Below, piece by piece: positions 7,061 to 7,070 of a stretch of 7,070 nucleotides of DNA. Position 1 is the stretch's first letter; each line of letters opens with the position of its first letter. The position numbers and the translations under genes were made by a program. The stretch is from assembly GCA_038214085.1 (NCBI GenBank), contig JBBQSF010000142.1, positions 1 to 7,070 on the forward strand, written 5' to 3'. The DNA comes from JBBQSF01 sp038214085 (GTDB taxonomy: Bacteria; Bacteroidota; Bacteroidia; Bacteroidales; CG2-30-32-10). The notes below the pieces were generated by a model that worked only from the letters and a program-made list of their open reading frames with translations, was not told where the DNA came from and ran no database searches.

Positions 7061-7070
7061 GGTAAAACCA

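Overview
The window looks like a stretch of core chromosome from an AT-rich member of the Bacteroidota. The evidence is a textbook Bacteroidota sigma-ABfr promoter (TTTG, 19 bp, TAnnTTTG) at 15-45, a second TAnnTTTG element in front of pheT, starts without clear Shine-Dalgarno sequences, and recognisable housekeeping proteins. The order or genus cannot be fixed from this sequence. I see no rRNA, tRNA, CRISPR array, insertion sequence or phage gene.

Layout, left to right. Positions 1-98 hold a promoter for a plus-strand gene at 99-740 that encodes a secreted RlpA-like double-psi beta-barrel protein (a cell-wall lytic transglycosylase family). Its last residues may be out of frame. Positions 741-944 lie between convergent genes and hold no gene, but carry an 8-bp perfect hairpin and several related short repeats. 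All remaining genes are on the minus strand and are described here in the direction of transcription. The first unit begins near the right edge: a small secreted, probably outer-membrane beta-barrel protein (7027-6530), followed after only 5 bases by recG (6524-4419). After a 243-base gap with its own promoter comes the second unit: pheT (4175-1716), followed after 9 bases by a TylF/MycF-like O-methyltransferase with an N-terminal membrane anchor (1706-945).

The proteins do not form one pathway. RecG handles stalled replication forks and recombination intermediates, and PheT is the beta subunit of phenylalanyl-tRNA synthetase. The RlpA-like and barrel proteins belong to the envelope. The methyltransferase probably modifies a small molecule or glycan at the inner membrane, with an unknown substrate. 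No convincing new multi-gene system is visible. The points most worth checking are the possible frameshift at the end of the RlpA-like gene, the altered metal-ligand position in the methyltransferase, and the repeat-rich convergent spacer. Two start sites (pheT and recG) were placed inside the longest possible reading frames.
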